This document shows, piece after piece, positions 5,365 through 8,566 of a stretch of DNA of 8,566 nucleotides. Positions within the stretch are counted from its first letter, which is position 1; each line of letters opens with the position of its first letter. The notes beneath the pieces are model-generated. The model made no database searches, was not told the origin of the DNA, and saw only the letters and a list, made by a program, of their open reading frames with translations. A program made the position numbers and the translations under genes. Origin of the DNA: Fidelibacterota bacterium (GTDB lineage Bacteria; Pseudomonadota; Alphaproteobacteria; Rhodospirillales; Rhodospirillaceae); assembly GCA_947473445.1 (NCBI GenBank), contig CANJEU010000070.1:1-8566 (forward strand). The letters run 5' to 3'.

Positions 5365-6756
5365 ATGTTGAACCTTCGTTGCGCCACGTACGTTGCCGCG
5401 GCAGCCGTCGTTATGTTGACGGCCGTCGGCGCGAGCGCACAGAGCCAAAAAAAGTTTCCGATCGAGGCCTACATCGAGGAGCCGTTGCCGTCCGTCGTGC
5501 AGATTCTCGGCACGGAGGTTGATGGCCCGGTGTTTGCGACCGCGCAGGGTCGCACGCTGTATGTATGGCCCGAGAACGACCAGAACGACCAAGGCGTGCG
5601 CGGCGAGCGTGAAGGCAAGCCCACCTGCACCGATACGGTCACCAAGGTCACGGCTGGGTTCCATGAACCTTATCCGCCCAATCTCATCGAGGTCGATGTC
5701 GCGACCCGTCCGGCGTGCACCAGCATCTGGCCGCCGTTCTACGCCGATGCGGATGCAAAGCCTGTCGGGAAGTGGACCGTGATCGACCGCCCCGATGGCC
5801 GCAAACAATGGGCCTATGAAGGCCTCGCGGCGTACACCTCCTTCCTCGATCGTGAACCCGGTCAGGTTTTCGGTTCGGGCAAACTTCATGCTGGCGGCGA
5901 CTCAGGCGCAAAGCGTAAGCCCATCGGCCCCGAAGCGGATGTGCCTGCGCAGTTCGAAGTCGTGACCGTCCCCCTCGGCCGCATGCTCACCACCATCACG
6001 GGCTTTTCGGTCTACACATGGGACCGCGACGGCAACAACAAGTCGAATTGTGATGCGAGCTGTCAGCAATCCTTCGCGCCGGTTCTCGCGCACGCCTCCG
6101 CGCCGCGTCTGCGTGGCGACTGGGGTGTGATTGAACGCTCGCCGGGCGTGTTCCAATGGACCTATCGTAAACGTCCGCTCTACACGCTCATCGGCGAAGA
6201 ACAGCGCGGCTCGTTCCATGGCTCCGACATCGCCGGCTGGCGGAATGTGTTTACACAAGCCGCGCCTGCGTTCCCCAAGGGCTTCACCGTTCAGGACGCG
6301 CCCGGTGGTCAGGTGCTCGCCAACGCCGATGGCCGCACGATCTACATCTACACCTGCGTCGACGATACGCTCGACCAGCAGATCTGCGACCACCCCGCGC
6401 TCAATCAGAAGTACCGTCTCGCCGTCTGCGGCGGCTTCGACAAGAAGCGCTGCGCCGAACAGTTCCCTTATGTGACGGCCGACGCCTCCGAGCGCTCGAC
6501 GTCGCAAATTTGGGCCATCAAGACCATCAGCACTGACACCGGTACGTACGTCGACGAGGGCGCGCCGAATTCCGCGCGCATTTGGACGTATCGCGACCGG
6601 CCCGTCTATTACTTCTTCAAGGATAAAATCCCGGGCGACACCTACGGGGATTCTTGGGGCGAGAACAACGGTTGGATCAACGGATTCCACGCGTTCTTCA
6701 CGCGTGAAGAGTATCGCAAGCAGTATTTGGACACCTCAGGGAGCGGCCGCCGATGA
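5365..6756 (+). CDS. Exported protein with three PF03640-like secreted repeats (COG4315, Yx(F/W/Y)xxD)
   Basis: The protein has 463 residues with a clear signal peptide, cut probably after GASA (residue 25), so it is periplasmic or secreted. Three divergent copies of the repeat are visible. Copy 1 (about 48-170) has GRTLYVWPEND, PACTSIWPPF and a closing WAYEGLAAYT. Copy 2 (about 203-297) has the exact motif YTWDRD, NCDASC, and WTYRKRPLYTLIGE. Copy 3 (about 316-445) has GRTIYIYT, several Cys (331, 341, 355, 363), and WTYRDRPVYYFFKD. Outside the signal peptide there are eight cysteines (88, 118, 229, 233 and the four above), which suggests disulfides. The family's function is unknown. The ATG at 5365 is chosen over an in-frame ATG 45 codons upstream because the signal peptide begins here and GAGGAGAGG sits immediately before it. 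Its stop overlaps the next gene's ATG, so translation is probably coupled. Confidence 0.85.
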   Translation: MLNLRCATYVAAAAVVMLTAVGASAQSQKKFPIEAYIEEPLPSVVQILGTEVDGPVFATAQGRTLYVWPENDQNDQGVRGEREGKPTCTDTVTKVTAGFHEPYPPNLIEVDVATRPACTSIWPPFYADADAKPVGKWTVIDRPDGRKQWAYEGLAAYTSFLDREPGQVFGSGKLHAGGDSGAKRKPIGPEADVPAQFEVVTVPLGRMLTTITGFSVYTWDRDGNNKSNCDASCQQSFAPVLAHASAPRLRGDWGVIERSPGVFQWTYRKRPLYTLIGEEQRGSFHGSDIAGWRNVFTQAAPAFPKGFTVQDAPGGQVLANADGRTIYIYTCVDDTLDQQICDHPALNQKYRLAVCGGFDKKRCAEQFPYVTADASERSTSQIWAIKTISTDTGTYVDEGAPNSARIWTYRDRPVYYFFKDKIPGDTYGDSWGENNGWINGFHAFFTREEYRKQYLDTSGSGRR

Positions 6757-7904
6757 AACACATCATTCTGTCCACCCAAGTTTCCGCCTTCGCCATCTCG
6801 GCTAGCCTCGCGCTCGCGGGTGGCATTGGCGCGGCCCAAGCGCAGCAGGTTGAGGGCGCCGTCGGCGTCCAGAACCGCTCCATCGGCTACGTGATGGTGT
6901 ACGAAAACCGTTCGATCTATCAGGCCAAGGACCAGAAGACTCAGTGCCCCGTCGCGCTGAACGACGGTCCGCCCGAACAGTTCAAGAAGATGTTCCCCGA
7001 AGGCACCGAACGCACCGTTGAAGGTACGCGCCTCGCCTGGGAAGGCGAGCTTTGGAATCCGACCGCGAAAGATCTGAAGGTTCCCTACTACGAAGTGCAG
7101 GGCACCGTCGGCCGCGGTCTGAACCTCGACGGCAAGGTCGACGCCAACGACTACGTCAGCCCCGACACGGGCGAGAAGGGCATCGACAACCAGATTTTCC
7201 GCGCTGTCGGCTGCACTTTTAACTACCGCGACGGCCAGACCTCGACCCTGACGCCGCAATGGCGCCGCGCCACCTACAATATCTTCGTCATCGAACTCAC
7301 CGACGTCGACAGCCTGCAGGCCGACGACGACGTGACCGTGACGACCTATCGCGGCAACGATCGCCTCATCACCGATGCCACCGGCAACGAATACCTGCCG
7401 GGCGGTACGCAGACGCTCGATAAGCGCTGGGGCAAGCGTTACATCCAGTCGTTCAAAGGCAAGATCAAGGACGGCGTCCTCACCACGGAAGCCAAGGACC
7501 TGATCATGCCGGCGGCCTCGGTGTACGCACCGCGCGATGGCGCGCCGGACATCATCTATAAGGACATGCGCTTCCAGCTGAACGTCACCGATACCCAGGC
7601 GAATGGCTTCATGGGCGGCTATGCCGATGTATGGACCTGGTACTATCACTCGCACAAAACCCGTGACTCGCGTCACCAGGCCTACGGCGGCACCGCCGGT
7701 CCGACACTGTATCGCGCGCTCATGAAAAACGCCGACGCCTACCCGGATGCGAACGGTCAGAACACCGCGATCTCGACGGCGCTCGATGTGAAATTCGTCC
7801 ACGTGTTCGTGAAGCATCCCGATGCCCAGGTTGCGGGCGTCGTGACGCGCGGCGAAACGCAGGCGGCCGAAGCGGCGGCCACTGACGCGCGGACGCGCGA
7901 ATAG
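6753..7904 (+). CDS. Exported protein of unknown function, second gene of the operon
   Basis: The 383-residue protein has a signal peptide ending AAQA (residue 30) and no later membrane segment. I do not recognise a named domain. Visible features are two cysteines in the mature part (65 and 154), and a Gly/Asp-rich stretch LNLDGKVDANDY (123-134) leading into GIDNQIFRAVGC (143-154). A wholly aromatic/His patch WTWYYHSHKTRDSRH follows at 294-308. The C-terminus is Ala/Thr/Glu-rich and probably flexible. The Asp-rich stretch could bind calcium, but this is speculative. The ATGA overlap with the previous gene, AGGGAG (6738-6743) 9 bases upstream, and a 20-base gap to the next gene tie it to the operon. 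It likely works beside the PF03640-like protein and the DUF1587/1595 lipoprotein in the envelope. That this is a real gene is nearly certain; its function is open. Confidence 0.85.
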   Translation: MKHIILSTQVSAFAISASLALAGGIGAAQAQQVEGAVGVQNRSIGYVMVYENRSIYQAKDQKTQCPVALNDGPPEQFKKMFPEGTERTVEGTRLAWEGELWNPTAKDLKVPYYEVQGTVGRGLNLDGKVDANDYVSPDTGEKGIDNQIFRAVGCTFNYRDGQTSTLTPQWRRATYNIFVIELTDVDSLQADDDVTVTTYRGNDRLITDATGNEYLPGGTQTLDKRWGKRYIQSFKGKIKDGVLTTEAKDLIMPAASVYAPRDGAPDIIYKDMRFQLNVTDTQANGFMGGYADVWTWYYHSHKTRDSRHQAYGGTAGPTLYRALMKNADAYPDANGQNTAISTALDVKFVHVFVKHPDAQVAGVVTRGETQAAEAAATDARTRE

Positions 7905-7912
7905 AGCTTGGT

Positions 7913-7917
7913 GGAGG
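7913..7917 (+). promoter_or_regulatory. Ribosome binding site for the GTG-started lipoprotein gene
   Basis: GGAGG lies 7 bases before GTG at 7925, an ideal spacing. It decides the start, because the in-frame lipoprotein signal peptide begins at this GTG. Confidence 0.8.
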
Positions 7918-7924
7918 TAGTTTA

Positions 7925-8566
7925 GTGTCTTCGAAAGTACGTCTGTCTTCGCTGCTGCGCGGCAGCGCCATTGGACTGCTCGCGGGCCTTGCGCTCGCGA
8001 GCTGTTCGGCGCCGGCCGGCAATCAACAGGTTGCCGCGGTTAAAGCCGCCGCGGTCGTTGGCGACGAGCCCACCTCGGGCGGCGCCGAGCCGCGTCTGCG
8101 TCTCATCACCCGCGATCAGTATCTCAATACGCTCGCCTATGTGTTCGGCGCCGACATCCGTCCGGACGTCGAGTTCGCGCCGGTCGAACGCGTAGATGGC
8201 CTGTTGCAGCTCGGCACTTCGCGTGCCGGTGTCAACGACACCCAGCTCGAGCTCTACCAGAAGACGGCGCAGTTCGTGGCCGCGCAGGTGATCGAGCCCA
8301 GCCGTCGCAACTTCGTCATCGGCTGCAAGCCGGCGAATGAAAAGGCCGCCGACGCCAAGTGCGCCGAGCAAGTGCTCAGCCGCATCGGCCGCCTGATGTT
8401 CCGCCAGCCGCTGCCGAAAGACAAAGTCGATATCCTCGTTGGCCATGCGAACGAGAGCGCCAACAAGCTCGGTGATTTCTACGCGGGCCTCGCCGTGGCC
8501 ATCGAAGAAGTCCTGATGAGCCCGAAGACGATGCTGATCGCCGAGACGGCGCAGCCTGATCCGAAA
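7925..8566 (+). CDS. Lipoprotein with DUF1587- and DUF1595-like domains (PSD-type, DUF1592 architecture), 3' end missing
   Basis: The frame is open from GTG at 7925 to the window edge; 214 residues are visible. The N-terminus is a lipoprotein signal peptide with lipobox LASC and Cys27 as the lipidated residue, so the protein is membrane-anchored and faces the periplasm or the surface. Residues 57-122 resemble DUF1587: RLRLITRDQYLNTLAYVFG, then DGLLQLGTSRAG and a helix ending AAQVIEP. Residues 127-208 resemble DUF1595: Cys134 and Cys146, then LSRIGRLMFRQPLP, and DFYAGLAVAIEEVLMSPKTM, which leads into where DUF1592 normally starts. In planctomycetes and myxobacteria these domains occur together (DUF1587-1595-1592-1588-1585), often beside DUF1552 proteins; their biochemical function is not established. 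No CxxCH haem motif is present in the visible part. It is the third gene of the operon, 20 bases after the second. Confidence 0.85.
   Translation, partial: MSSKVRLSSLLRGSAIGLLAGLALASCSAPAGNQQVAAVKAAAVVGDEPTSGGAEPRLRLITRDQYLNTLAYVFGADIRPDVEFAPVERVDGLLQLGTSRAGVNDTQLELYQKTAQFVAAQVIEPSRRNFVIGCKPANEKAADAKCAEQVLSRIGRLMFRQPLPKDKVDILVGHANESANKLGDFYAGLAVAIEEVLMSPKTMLIAETAQPDPK

Noticed and set aside
5902..6690. 262-codon minus-strand frame opposite the PF03640-like gene
   Set aside because: The sense strand has a signal peptide, ribosome site and repeat motifs; the antisense has none.
6642..7817. 391-codon minus-strand frame opposite the second operon gene
   Set aside because: It is longer than the sense gene's 383 codons, but that gene has a signal peptide, coupled start and collinear neighbours. 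The antisense frame spans two sense genes and shows no domain, as is typical of GC-rich third-position bias.

Overview
The window looks like GC-rich proteobacterial chromosome, most likely from an alphaproteobacterium. The reasons are the sequence of the tRNA-Thr(UGU) gene, a DUF3297-type small protein, an rlmB gene flanked by tRNA genes, CCA ends encoded in both tRNA genes, and uniformly high GC in the coding frames. I cannot place it more finely. I see no insertion sequence, integrase, phage gene or CRISPR array.

Left part (1-990): the C-terminal half of a phospholipase D superfamily (cardiolipin synthase-like) enzyme enters from the left edge on the + strand. A short spacer follows with two strong palindromes. 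One of them is a perfect 17-bp inverted repeat that abuts the 3' end of a minus-strand tRNA-Thr gene. A further hairpin separates this tRNA from the 3' end of rlmB.

Housekeeping core (991-2825): an RlmB-type 23S rRNA 2'-O-methyltransferase lies on the minus strand. It is unusual because about 300 residues of low-complexity Arg/Ser/Gly/Asp sequence precede the catalytic part, including four near-identical repeats of 27-50 residues. Its promoter region is shared back-to-back with that of a + strand tRNA-Tyr(GUA) gene, and the two candidate -35 boxes overlap.

Middle (2826-5364): a nine- to ten-repeat TPR protein is fused to an iron/2-oxoglutarate oxygenase domain with an H-x-E rather than H-x-D metal motif. 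A small DUF3297-family gene follows. Then comes a 462-base intergenic stretch that starts with GC-rich hairpins and becomes AT-richer, with small palindromes, ahead of the last operon.

Right part (5365-8566): three tightly packed + strand genes form an apparent operon of exported proteins. The first encodes a periplasmic protein with three divergent PF03640-like repeats (COG4315, Yx(F/W/Y)xxD motif). The second encodes an exported protein of a family I cannot name, with a GIDNQ...GC signature. The third, cut by the window edge, encodes a lipoprotein beginning with DUF1587- and DUF1595-like domains, as in planctomycete/myxobacterial PSD-type proteins. Overlapping or near-abutting junctions and good ribosome binding sites suggest the three act together in the envelope. 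This is the best candidate here for an undescribed system, though its function cannot be read from the sequence.
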